Positions 27,512 to 36,060 of a stretch of 64,000 bases of DNA are shown here, piece by piece. Every line of letters begins with the position of its first letter. Within the stretch, counting starts at the first letter, position 1. A program made the position numbers and the translations under genes. This DNA is from JAICYJ01 sp963797565 (GTDB lineage Bacteria; Actinomycetota; Thermoleophilia; Gaiellales; JAICJC01): assembly GCA_963797565.1 (NCBI GenBank), contig CAWCPM010000008.1:172310-236309 (forward strand), read 5' to 3'. The notes beneath the pieces are model-generated. The model did no database searches, was not told where the DNA came from, and saw nothing but the letters and a program-made list of their open reading frames with translations.

Positions 27512-29390
27512 GCGTCACCTGCTGGTGATCCTGGCCCTGGCCGCGGGGCTTTCGATCGCGCTCGGGTCGAGCGCCCTTGCCGGCCGCACCAGCGTACGCG
27601 ACTCCGTCTACGGCAAGGGCGGCATCGGCCTCAAGCCCTCGACCGGCCTCGGCAACAACCAGTTCGTGCGGGTGCGCTGGCAGCACTTCGCCCCCTTCCA
27701 GGTCGTCTTCTTCCGCCAGTGCACCGCCCATCCCACGTCGGTCACGAAGGACTGCACCGCCATCTACTCCGACCCCGGTTTCACCAACGGCAAGGGTACC
27801 GGCCAGCTCTACGAGCACGTGGCCGAGGGCGACGTGCGCAGCGAGAGCGGCCGCAAATTCCAGTGCGACAGCTCGACGCCCTGCAGCCTCGGCGTGTTCA
27901 CCGGCGCGTCGCTCGGCTCCGGCAAGTTGGCGCCGCTGCACTTCGCGCCCACGCCGGATGGCTGTCCCACGCCCAGTGGCGCCGCCATCGCCGGGGGCGG
28001 CGCCAACCAGGCCAACCACGCCATGTTCGACTGGGGTGTGCAGGTCTGCCAGCCGCCCGCCAGGCTGGGCGTGAACTACATCCCTGCCAACTCGCAGGAC
28101 GGGCTCGAAAACTTCGTGAAGGGGTTGAACGACTTCGCGGTCACCGGTCTGCCCTTCACTGCCGACCAGCAGACCGCGCTGACCGCGGCCGGGAAGACCG
28201 TGAAGTACGCCCCGATCACGACCTCCGGGCTGGTGGTCGCATACAAGATCTTCAACCAGGACCCGGAACACGGATCGCCGGGCTCGCAGGTCTCCAACCT
28301 GAAGCTGACGCCGCAACTGGTGGCCAAGATCTTCACCGGCCAGATCAGCAACTGGCACGCCGACGCGGAGATCAATGCGCTCAACCCGGGCCACGTGTTT
28401 CCCGCCCACCGTCCGCCCGCTGGTGCGCGGCGACCACTCGGCCGCCAACCTCGAGTTCACGTCCTGGCTGACGGCGCAGGGCGGCTCCGGCCTGCCCAGC
28501 GACTGGCCGGGAGCGGGCGTCGACTACCCGCTCAACTACCTGACCCAGGACTCGGGGATCGTTGGCGGCGACGCGCTGGCCGACGCCATCGCCGATCCCA
28601 GCAGCGTCCAGAACAACAACGACTTTTTCAGCATCGGCTACATCGGCTTCATCGACTCCAGCGAGGCCGCGTACTACGGCCTGCCGGTGGCGAGGATCGA
28701 GAACGCGGCCGGGAAGTTCGTGGCGGCCACGCCGGCAAGCATCACCGCGGCGCTGAAGGACGGGAAGACCGGTGACGACGGCATGGTCACCCCGGACTAC
28801 TCGACCAGCGATCCCAAGGCCTACCCGATGCCGTTCGTGTCCTACGTGACGGCACCGACGGCCGGCATCTCCACCGCCAGCGGCACCACCCTTCGGGGGT
28901 TCATGAACTACGCGATCAACCAGGGCCGCACGCGGATCCCGGGTGGCTACGTGCCGCTGCCCGCATTCCTGGGCTCGAAGACGACGGCCGTGATCAAGCA
29001 GATACCGGGCACGACGCCGCTCTTCGACCTGGGTGGCTCAGGCGGCGGCACCCCCACCGGCGATGGCACCGGCGGCGGCGTCGACGGTCCCGGGCGGCAC
29101 CACCTACCCCGCCACCGGCCCCACCGACAGCGCGCCGACGCCGCCGCCACCGGCCGGCGATGCGACCAACCCGTCCGGCTCGTCGCCGACCGCCGACGGT
29201 GCGCGCGGTGCCAACGGCCACGCTGGCCGAGACCGCCGGGCGGCTGGTGCTGCCGACCCTGATCGCGCTCTGTCTGGCCGCGGTCGTGGGCGGCCTGATG
29301 CTGATCAACGCCGGCTCGGACGGTCCGGGCGTGCGCGCCACCGTGCGCGGATGGCTCGACAAGCTGCATCCGGGCAGGACGGCCTCGTGA
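27504..29390 (+). CDS. PstS-like protein with Pro/Gly linker and C-terminal helix (third copy, three frameshifts)
   Basis: About 627 aa after three extra bases (near 28401, 29089 and 29201-29207). The start overlaps the previous stop. Signal peptide: LLVILALAAGLSIALGSSALAG. An N-terminal extension (about residues 25-150) resembles a beta domain with paired cysteines. The solute-binding part has VTGLPFTADQQTAL, IFTGQISNWH and VRGDHSAANLEFTSWL. The tail is a Gly/Pro linker that includes YPATG, then a helix (LVLPTLIALCLAAVVGGLML). The ligand is unproven; the operon suggests phosphate. Confidence 0.75.
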
Positions 29391-30415
29391 GCGGCGACCG
29401 GGAGCAGTCGGCGGTGCTCGCCTCCGAATCGAAGCCCGCGTCCGCCGAGGAGCAGCGCCGCAGGCTGGTGGAGGCGGCGGCACGGATCCGGGCAGTGATC
29501 GACGACCTGGCTCTGCGCGAGCCGCACCTCCGCGCCGTGGAGATGGCGGCGCCGGCGCGGGCACAGGCTGCACCCGAGCCTGCCGCGACCGCGCGCATCC
29601 GCCCGATGCGGCTGGCAGGGGCGGCACTGGTTGGCTTCGGCCTTGCGATCGCCCTGTTCCTGGCCTTCGAGTTCCTCTACACCGGCCAGCTGGAGGGCCG
29701 CAGCCAGCGCGCGCTGATGGCCACCTTCCGGCACCGGCTGGCGGCGGGGCAGTTCAATGCTCCCGACCAGCCCGTGCAGAGCGGCCCGGTGGCGGTGCTG
29801 CGGATCCCGGCGCTGGGCGGCGACCAGGTGGTCGTCCAGGGCAGCTCCCCCGAGGATCTCAAGAAGGGCCCCGGGCACCTGCCAGGCACGCCGCTGCCCG
29901 GCGAGTTCGGGAACTCCGTGGTGGTCGGGCACCGGCTCACATACGGCGGGCCGTTCGCCCACCTTGACCGGCTCGCGACCGGCGACACCATCACGGTGCT
30001 CACCGGGCAGGGCCGGTTCGCCTACAAGGTCACGCACGTTGCCACCGTGCAGCCCGGGCAGTCCGACGTGATCGGCCCCACCGCCGACAGCCGCCTGACC
30101 CTGGTCACGTCCACCTCTGCCCTGTCCTCTGACCGCCGCGCCGTCACGGCCACCCTGATCGGAAACCCGGTGGGCGTGGCCACACGGCCTCCGGCCACGG
30201 CCGGCTCCGACGAGCTGGGCACGGTCGGCGACGTGGCCGGGCTGTATCTGGCCATCATCTGGCTGATCGCGTTGGCCGCGGTCGCGGTGGCAGCCGTCTT
30301 CGCCTACCGCAACTGGCCGCGCACCGCGGCCCATCTGGTGACCACCCCGGTGCTGCTGATGCTGCTGTATCTGGCCTTCATCAGCCTCGACCGCTTCCTG
30401 CCGGGGACGCTGTGA
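29387..30415 (+). CDS. sortase-fold membrane protein lacking the catalytic cysteine
   Basis: 342 aa, GTG start overlapping the previous stop. An N-terminal cytoplasmic Ala/Glu-rich part leads to helix 1 (residues 66-90), a sortase domain, and two C-terminal helices (near LYLAIIWLIALAAVAVAAVF and LLMLLYLAFISLDRF). The domain has RIPALGGDQVVVQG, the active-site His in VVVGHRLTYGGPF, and the Arg in SSDRRAV. Where sortases have TLVTC it reads TLVTSTS, with TCC (Ser) replacing the cysteine codon. It may be inactive or act as a scaffold. A base error is possible. Confidence 0.8.
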   Translation: MSGDREQSAVLASESKPASAEEQRRRLVEAAARIRAVIDDLALREPHLRAVEMAAPARAQAAPEPAATARIRPMRLAGAALVGFGLAIALFLAFEFLYTGQLEGRSQRALMATFRHRLAAGQFNAPDQPVQSGPVAVLRIPALGGDQVVVQGSSPEDLKKGPGHLPGTPLPGEFGNSVVVGHRLTYGGPFAHLDRLATGDTITVLTGQGRFAYKVTHVATVQPGQSDVIGPTADSRLTLVTSTSALSSDRRAVTATLIGNPVGVATRPPATAGSDELGTVGDVAGLYLAIIWLIALAAVAVAAVFAYRNWPRTAAHLVTTPVLLMLLYLAFISLDRFLPGTL

Positions 30416-30798
30416 GGAAGCTCGCCTGCATGGTCTTTGTGGCAGCGCTGCTGGCCGGCGGATGTGGCGGCGGGGGACGCGGGGCGGCCACCGCTCCCGT
30501 GTCCTCGGTGTCGCACAGCATCGACCCCAACTTCGACACCGGCCAGACCGTGTTGGTGACCGCCAACAGCGCCAGGCCGCTGTGGCTGGTGTCGCTGGTC
30601 GGCAAGCCGGTCACCTTCCGCAACGTCTCCTCGACGACGAAGCGGGTGGTATTCGATCACGCCGCCGTCGACTCCGGCGCGATCCCGCCGGGCGGCACGT
30701 TCACGTGGCGGCCGACGCTTCCGCTCAGCTACACCTACCACGTCGGCTCCGTGCACGCCCGCGTGCAGGTGTCGGCGCTGGAGGGCGCGTCCCCGTGA
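30412..30798 (+). CDS. small lipoprotein with cupredoxin-like fold
   Basis: 128 aa. Lipobox LLAGGC at residues 14-19. The rest is beta-rich: TVLVTANSARPLWLVSLVGKPVTFRNVSS, VVFDHAAVDSGAIPPGGTFTWRP, and YTYHVGS. The order resembles cupredoxin-like domains, but the Cys of a copper site is absent, so copper binding is doubtful. Start and stop overlap both neighbours by 4 bp. It sits outside the membrane next to the PstS-like proteins. Confidence 0.65.
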   Translation: MRKLACMVFVAALLAGGCGGGGRGAATAPVSSVSHSIDPNFDTGQTVLVTANSARPLWLVSLVGKPVTFRNVSSTTKRVVFDHAAVDSGAIPPGGTFTWRPTLPLSYTYHVGSVHARVQVSALEGASP

Positions 30799-31712
30799 GG
30801 CGAGGCCTGCTCGCGGCGGCGCTGACGGCCGCCGCCCTGGCGGCCATCCAGTCCTCGGCCGCCCTGGCTGCCACGCCGCCCTCGCTGTGGTCGGCGCTGC
30901 AGCGGACCGACGCGCTGACGGCCCGCCTGGACGGCGCGCGAGTGCAGCTGCGTGCCGCACGGGTCGACATCCGGCGCAACGCCATGCGCCTCGAGCGCGG
31001 GTCCGAGCGGGTGGCCCGTCTGCAGGCGCAGGGCGGCACCCTGCGCTACGCCTCCCGCGCGGGTCGCCCCGGCCAGCACTGGACGCATCACCCGCGGCTC
31101 GTGCCGACACCGGACTACCGAGCGGCCGTGGTGGCGCTCAAGCAGGCCCAGCGCGAGGCCGCCGTCACCGACGGGTTCCCGCGGCTGGCAGCCGCGCAGC
31201 GGCGGATCGACCGGCTGTCGGCAGCCCGGCGGCGCGAGCGGGCGCTGGCCGAGGCGCTCAGCGGCGCCGCGGTGCCGGCCACGGCCGGCCCGGGCGAGGA
31301 GACCCGCGAGCAGTGGGCGACCGCGCTGCTGCGGGCGGTCGCGGCGCCGGTCTGCGGCAACAACCTGGTGTCGCTGGTCACCTGGCAGACGGCCGAGAAC
31401 ACGACCGCCGCCTGGAACCCGCTGGCCACCACTCAGCCGGCGCCGGGGGCGACGGACTACAACTCGGTGGGCGTCAAGAACTACCCGTCATCCACGACCG
31501 GCATCGCGGCCACCGTGGCCACGCTGCGGGGTGGCTACGTGACCCAGGGCTACGGCTGGATCCTGTACCGGCTGGCCACCTGCGCCGACCCGGATGTGAC
31601 CGCGGGTGCGATCAACCAGTCCAACTGGTGCCACGGCTGCGCCGGTGGCGCGTACGTCACCGGCATGGTGGACGAGGTGAGCGCCGACTACGCGGCCTAT
31701 GCAGCCGGATAG
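30795..31712 (+). CDS. secreted lytic-transglycosylase-like protein
   Basis: 305 aa. Signal peptide (LLAAALTAAALAAIQSSAALA), then an Arg/Ala-rich coiled-coil region (residues 30-170), and a C-terminal domain: TWQTAENTTAAWNPLATTQ, YNSVGVKNYPSS, IAATVATLRGGY. The Glu in TAEN is placed like the catalytic acid of lysozyme-fold proteins. It would cut peptidoglycan or make room for the surface complex. It is the last gene of the run. Confidence 0.7.
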   Translation: MRRGLLAAALTAAALAAIQSSAALAATPPSLWSALQRTDALTARLDGARVQLRAARVDIRRNAMRLERGSERVARLQAQGGTLRYASRAGRPGQHWTHHPRLVPTPDYRAAVVALKQAQREAAVTDGFPRLAAAQRRIDRLSAARRRERALAEALSGAAVPATAGPGEETREQWATALLRAVAAPVCGNNLVSLVTWQTAENTTAAWNPLATTQPAPGATDYNSVGVKNYPSSTTGIAATVATLRGGYVTQGYGWILYRLATCADPDVTAGAINQSNWCHGCAGGAYVTGMVDEVSADYAAYAAG

Positions 31713-31721
31713 CGCGGCCGG

Positions 31722-32063
31722 TCAGCCCTCGGTGCCGTTCGCCAGCGGCTCCGGCGCGGCCAGCTGCCGGATCGGGGCACGCTCGTAGCAGCGGGCCGCG
31801 GCCCGCACGCAGGTGCCCGTGTCGGCGAACAGGTCGTCGATGGAGACGCCGAACGCGTGCGCGCAGTCGCGCACCGTGCGCGACCGCGGCTCGGAACGGC
31901 CGTTCAGGATGTTCCACAGCCCCTGCGGGGACAGTCCTATGAAGGCGGCGACCTCGCGCTGGAGCAGATCGTGCATGCCCACCAGATGCCGAAGGTTCGT
32001 TCCGATCGCATGCTCTGGCACTGGCTGATAGCTCCCTTGGTCAGTTCCCTCTTGACGAGTCAT
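31722..32063 (-). CDS. XRE-family transcriptional regulator
   Basis: 113 aa. Helix-turn-helix at residues 23-80: GTNLRHLVGMHDLLQREVAAFIGLSPQGLWNILNGRSEPRSRTVRDCAHAF in short pieces fits the Cro/C1 fold (LQREVAAFIGLS, then LWNILNGRSEP). A C-terminal tail holds two cysteines. It is divergent from the sulfate transporter with a 54-bp gap and probably controls it. A TAACCT -10 box lies 7 nt before the ATG. Confidence 0.8.
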   Translation of the reverse strand: MTRQEGTDQGSYQPVPEHAIGTNLRHLVGMHDLLQREVAAFIGLSPQGLWNILNGRSEPRSRTVRDCAHAFGVSIDDLFADTGTCVRAAARCYERAPIRQLAAPEPLANGTEG

Positions 32064-32080
32064 TGAGGCAAGGTTACTGT
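32052..32080 (+). promoter_or_regulatory. promoter of the sulfate transporter operon
   Basis: TTGACG (32052-32057), a 17-bp spacer and TACTGT (32075-32080). The palindrome TACTG-TG-CAGTA (32075-32086) covers the -10 box and the divergent XRE promoter, so it is a candidate operator. The leader carries AAAGGGG before the start. Confidence 0.55.
32071..32076 (-). promoter_or_regulatory. -10 box of the XRE gene
   Basis: Minus-strand TAACCT, 7 nt before ATG at 32063, with TTGACT 18 bp further upstream. Confidence 0.5.
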
Positions 32081-32117
32081 GCAGTAGTCAACAAAGTCAA
32101 TAGACAAAGGGGACAAG

Positions 32118-33206
32118 TTGTATAGAATACAAATCCGAACTGCGGTGGTGGTGGCAGCGGTAGCGCTCGCGGCGCTCGCCGCGGGCTGCGGCAGCAGCAG
32201 CAGCGCTGCCACAAGCGGTGGAACCGGCGGCGGGGCCTGCACCCCGGCAAAGTCCCCGGTCATCACGCTCGCCGCCTACAGCAACCCGTACGACGCGTAC
32301 GGCAAGCTGACGTCGATGTTCGCGTCGGAGTGGAAGGACGCGCACAACGGCCAGAGCCTGATCTTCCAGATGTCCTTCGGTGGCAGCACCACCCAGGCTC
32401 AGAACATCGTGAACGGCTTCCCGGCCGATGTCTTTGCGGCGTCAACGGCGACCGACATCGAACTGGTGCAGAAGGCCGGCCTGATCACGCACGACTGGAA
32501 GCAGGATCAGGACGGGTCGATCGTGGCCACATCGGTCGTGGGATTCATGGTGCGGCCGGGCAACCCGAAGGGCATCCACAACTGGAACGACCTGACCAAG
32601 TCGGGGCTTCAGATCCTGACGCCCGACCCGCAGCAGAGCGGCGGCGCACGGTGGAACATCGTCGGCGCGTACGGTGCAGCGATGCGTGGGAAGGTTCCCG
32701 GTTACACGGCGAACGACCCCGCCAGCGCGGAGAAGCTGCTTGAAGGCATCTTCAAGAACGTGACCGTGCTCGACAAGAGCGCAAACGATTCCTTCAAGAA
32801 CTTCGAGTCCGGCAACGGCGACGTTGCGATCACCTACGAGAACCAGGCGCTCGCCGGCATCGCGGCGGGTAGCAAGGATCAGTTCGTGATCCCGCCGTCG
32901 ACCGTCTCGATCCAGACGCCCACCGTCGTGGTCGACGCAAATGCGGACAAGCACTGCGTCGCGCCGATCGCGGCCGCGTTCGTCAAGTACCTGCACACGG
33001 CTGAGGCGCAGGACGTCTTCCAGTCGGTGGGCTACCAGCGGCCGATCAGCGTCGCCGCCGCCGCGAAGGGCAGCGGTTCTGAGTACCCGCCGGTGCCCGA
33101 CCTGTTCACCACGGACGACCTGGGCGGCTGGGACAAGCTGACCAGCGACACCGTGTTTGGCCCGAGCGGAGCGTTCACCAAGGCGTTCCAGGCAGCGAAG
33201 GGCTAG
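32118..33206 (+). CDS. sulfate ABC transporter substrate-binding lipoprotein
   Basis: 362 aa. Signal and lipobox: AALAAGCGSSS. The mature part follows Sbp/CysP: VITLAAYSNPYDAYGKL, QMSFGGSTTQAQNIVNG, PADVFAAS, WNDLTKSGLQILTPDPQQSGGARW, ITYENQA. It binds sulfate or thiosulfate outside the cell. TTG start with AAAGGGGA upstream; the start lies in a perfect inverted repeat (TTGTAT-AGA-ATACAA). First gene of the cysTWA run. Confidence 0.92.
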   Translation: MYRIQIRTAVVVAAVALAALAAGCGSSSSAATSGGTGGGACTPAKSPVITLAAYSNPYDAYGKLTSMFASEWKDAHNGQSLIFQMSFGGSTTQAQNIVNGFPADVFAASTATDIELVQKAGLITHDWKQDQDGSIVATSVVGFMVRPGNPKGIHNWNDLTKSGLQILTPDPQQSGGARWNIVGAYGAAMRGKVPGYTANDPASAEKLLEGIFKNVTVLDKSANDSFKNFESGNGDVAITYENQALAGIAAGSKDQFVIPPSTVSIQTPTVVVDANADKHCVAPIAAAFVKYLHTAEAQDVFQSVGYQRPISVAAAAKGSGSEYPPVPDLFTTDDLGGWDKLTSDTVFGPSGAFTKAFQAAKG

Positions 33207-34098
33207 CACCATCACGGTCCAGGCGACAGTTCCACAGCGGTCCAGCGCTCGCTCCCGGCTTCGGCCGGGGGCGGCGCTGGGCCGCTGGTCGCTTCGGGGG
33301 ACGGCGTTCCTCTATCTCGGCCTGTTCATCCTGCTGCCCGTGGCGGCGGTGCTGCAGAGTGGATTCGGCAACGGCCTGGGCAACCTCCAGGATGCGCTGA
33401 ATTCGTTCGGCGCCCAGAACGCGATCAAGCTGACGCTGATGATGGCCTTTCTGACGGCGATCATCAACGGCGTGTTCGGGACGCTGCTTGCCTACATCTT
33501 CGTCCGGGTGCCGTTCCCCGGGAGGGACCTGCTCTCGACCGTGGTCGATCTCCCGTTCGCGGTGCCCACGCTGGTCGCCGGAGTCATGCTCGTGGCGTTG
33601 TACGGGCCTCACTCCACGGTTGGTGGCTGGCTCGAACGTCACGGTATCCACATCATCTTCGCGCCGCTCGGCATCCTGCTTGCGCTGCTGTTCGTGACGC
33701 TGCCGCTGGTCGTGCGAAGCGTGCAGCCGGTGCTGATCGAGCTGGACACGGCTGAGGAGGAGGCGGCACGGGTGTTGGGAGCCGGGGGTCTGACGACGTT
33801 TCGCAAGGTCGTATTTCCGGCGCTGCGCCCGGCCATCACGGCCGGCGCGCTGCTGGCGTTCGCGAGGAGCCTGGGGGAGTTCGGTGCGATCGTGTTCGTG
33901 TCCGGCAACATCCCCAACAAGACGCTGACCGCGCCGGTGTTGATCACACAGCTGCTCAACCCGACCACCTTCGGTGCCGTCGCCGGCCCGGGCGAGGCGG
34001 CGGCGGTGTCCTCGCTGCTGTTCCTCTTCTCGTTCGTGCTGGTGCTGATCACGGAACGGGTCAGCTCGCATTCCCTGCAACGGGCGTCGGAGCTGTGA
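33157..34098 (+). CDS. cysT: sulfate ABC transporter permease CysT
   Basis: Up to 313 aa, six helices. The ABC permease loop reads EEEAARVLGAGGLTTFRKVVFPALRPAI. After the upstream stop there is no ATG, GTG or TTG before the conserved part. Either the TTG at 33157 is used, overlapping cysP by 50 bp, or an ATC at about 33214 (after AAGGGCTAGCACC) starts it, or a base is wrong. Overlaps cysW by 4 bp. Confidence 0.88.
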   Translation: MARAERSPRRSRQRRASTITVQATVPQRSSARSRLRPGAALGRWSLRGTAFLYLGLFILLPVAAVLQSGFGNGLGNLQDALNSFGAQNAIKLTLMMAFLTAIINGVFGTLLAYIFVRVPFPGRDLLSTVVDLPFAVPTLVAGVMLVALYGPHSTVGGWLERHGIHIIFAPLGILLALLFVTLPLVVRSVQPVLIELDTAEEEAARVLGAGGLTTFRKVVFPALRPAITAGALLAFARSLGEFGAIVFVSGNIPNKTLTAPVLITQLLNPTTFGAVAGPGEAAAVSSLLFLFSFVLVLITERVSSHSLQRASEL

Positions 34099-34940
34099 GC
34101 AGCATCTCCACCTCAGCCAGGGCAGACCGGCGCAAGGCGCGGCTGTGGCGCGTGCTGATGCTCTCCGTCGCGCTGCTGTACGTGGCCGTGCTGCTGCTCG
34201 CGCCGCTCGGGGGGATCATCTACTACGCGCTCAAGGAGGGCCTGGGTGAGGTCGGTCACACGTTCCGCCAGTCCGATGTCCGGCACGCGTTCTACCTGAC
34301 CGCCGTGATCATGGTGGTCACGGTGATCGTCACGACCTTCTTCGGGATCATCGTCGCGCTGGTGCTGGCGCGCGACCGGTTCGTCGGCAAGCGTCTGGTG
34401 TCGGCCCTGGTCGACCTGCCGCTGGCCGTCTCACCCGTCATCGTCGGGTTGATGGCCGTGCTCCTGTTCGGCCGAGGTGGATGGTTCGAACCCTTCTTTG
34501 CGGCGCGCGGCATCCAGGTCATCTTCGCGCTCCCGTCGATGATCCTGGTCACCATCTTCATCTCGATCCCGTTCGTGATCCGCGAGGTCGTCCCGGTTCT
34601 GCAGGAGCTGGGCATGGAGGAGGAGCAGGCCGCCTGGACGCTCGGCGCTTCGCGGCTGCAGACGTTCCGTCGCGTGACGCTTCCCAACATCCGCTGGGGG
34701 CTGCTGTATGGCATCGCGCTCTCCGCCGCACGCTCGATCGGCGAGGTGGGAGCGGTTCTGATCGTCAGCGGGTCGCTGCAGGGGCAGACCGAGACCGCGA
34801 CGCTCTACATCCTGCGCGCATTCGATCAGTACCAGGAGCAGCAGGCCTACATCGTGGCGCTCACGCTGGCCAGCTTCTCGATCGTGATGCTGATCGGAAT
34901 CGAGACATTGAAACGCAGAGCTTCGAGGGAGGCGGGTTAG
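34095..34940 (+). CDS. cysW: sulfate ABC transporter permease CysW
   Basis: 281 aa, GTG start overlapping the CysT stop. Six helices; the loop is EEQAAWTLGASRLQTFRRVTLPNIRWGLLYG and the conserved SIGEVGAVLIVSG follows. It pairs with CysT to form the sulfate channel. The next gene begins directly at the stop. Confidence 0.93.
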   Translation: MSSISTSARADRRKARLWRVLMLSVALLYVAVLLLAPLGGIIYYALKEGLGEVGHTFRQSDVRHAFYLTAVIMVVTVIVTTFFGIIVALVLARDRFVGKRLVSALVDLPLAVSPVIVGLMAVLLFGRGGWFEPFFAARGIQVIFALPSMILVTIFISIPFVIREVVPVLQELGMEEEQAAWTLGASRLQTFRRVTLPNIRWGLLYGIALSAARSIGEVGAVLIVSGSLQGQTETATLYILRAFDQYQEQQAYIVALTLASFSIVMLIGIETLKRRASREAG

Positions 34941-36056
34941 GTGGCGGGCAGTATCCAGGTGAGAGGGCTGACGAAGTCGTTCGGCACGTTTCGTGCTGTG
35001 GACGACGTCACGTTCGAGGCGGCGGAGGGGACGATCACCGCGCTGCTCGGCCCCAGCGGTTCGGGGAAAAGCACGGTGCTGCGGATGATCGCCGGCCTGG
35101 AACAGCCGGACGCCGGCAGCGTGTGGGTCGCAGGCGAGGAGCTGACGGAGGCGAGCGTCCAGGACAGGCGTCTTGGCTTCGTATTCCAGCACTACGCGCT
35201 GTTCCGGCACATGACCGTGCGCAAGAACGTTGCGTTCGGCCTGTCGGTACGGCGGGTGGACAAGTCGACACAGCGCGACCGGGTCGACGAGCTGCTCGAG
35301 CTGGTCGGACTGGCCCCCTTCGGAGACAGGTATCCCGATCAGCTCTCCGGCGGTCAGCGCCAGCGAGTCGCGCTGGCAAGGGCGCTCGCGCCCCGGCCGA
35401 AGGTGCTGCTTCTGGACGAGCCGTTCGGGGCACTGGACGCACGCGTCCGGCAGGAGCTGCGATCGTGGCTCGACCACCTTCACCGGGAGCTCGGCGTCAC
35501 GAGCCTGTTCGTCACCCACGATCAGGAGGAGGCCCTCGAGCTTGCCAACGAGATCGTGGTGATGAACCACGGCCGCGTGGAGCAGGTCGGCCCGGCCGAC
35601 GCGATCTACAACCAGCCCGCCACGCCCTTCGTGGCCGCGTTCGTCGGCTCCTCGAACGTGCTCCGGGGGACGGTCTGGGAGCGGCACGTGCACTTCGGCC
35701 ATTCCATCGTCGCCGGGGCGCACGAGATCCCCGATGGCGCCGAGGCGATCGCCTACATCCGTCCCCACGACGTCGAGATCACCGGCGAAGCCGGCTCCAC
35801 GTCCTTCCCGGTGGCGGTCGAACGGCGAACCGACATGGGGTGGATGTCCAAGCTCCACCTGCGGCTCGAGGACGGACAGCCACTGGTGGCCCAGCTACCC
35901 AACGACGAGATCGAAGGTGTCGAGGCCGGCCAGCGGTTGTACGCGAATCTGCGAAACCCGAAGGTGTTCGCCGCCGACCGGGCGGATGCCGAGTCTGCGG
36001 CGGTGCCTGAGGCCGTCGTAGCTGCGGCCGCGGCTGCGACCGAGGCCCAGGTCTAG
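34941..36056 (+). CDS. cysA: sulfate ABC transporter ATPase CysA
   Basis: 371 aa. Walker A GPSGSGKST, Q-loop VFQHYALFRHMTVRKNV, signature LSGGQRQRVALARAL, Walker B VLLLDEPFGALDARVR, H-loop LFVTHDQEEA. After the ATPase comes a TOBE-like domain (IRPHDVEITGEAGS) and an Ala-rich tail. GTG start directly after the cysW stop. Convergent with the MacB-like permease, 4 bp apart. Confidence 0.95.
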   Translation: MAGSIQVRGLTKSFGTFRAVDDVTFEAAEGTITALLGPSGSGKSTVLRMIAGLEQPDAGSVWVAGEELTEASVQDRRLGFVFQHYALFRHMTVRKNVAFGLSVRRVDKSTQRDRVDELLELVGLAPFGDRYPDQLSGGQRQRVALARALAPRPKVLLLDEPFGALDARVRQELRSWLDHLHRELGVTSLFVTHDQEEALELANEIVVMNHGRVEQVGPADAIYNQPATPFVAAFVGSSNVLRGTVWERHVHFGHSIVAGAHEIPDGAEAIAYIRPHDVEITGEAGSTSFPVAVERRTDMGWMSKLHLRLEDGQPLVAQLPNDEIEGVEAGQRLYANLRNPKVFAADRADAESAAVPEAVVAAAAAATEAQV

Positions 36057-36060
36057 CACC

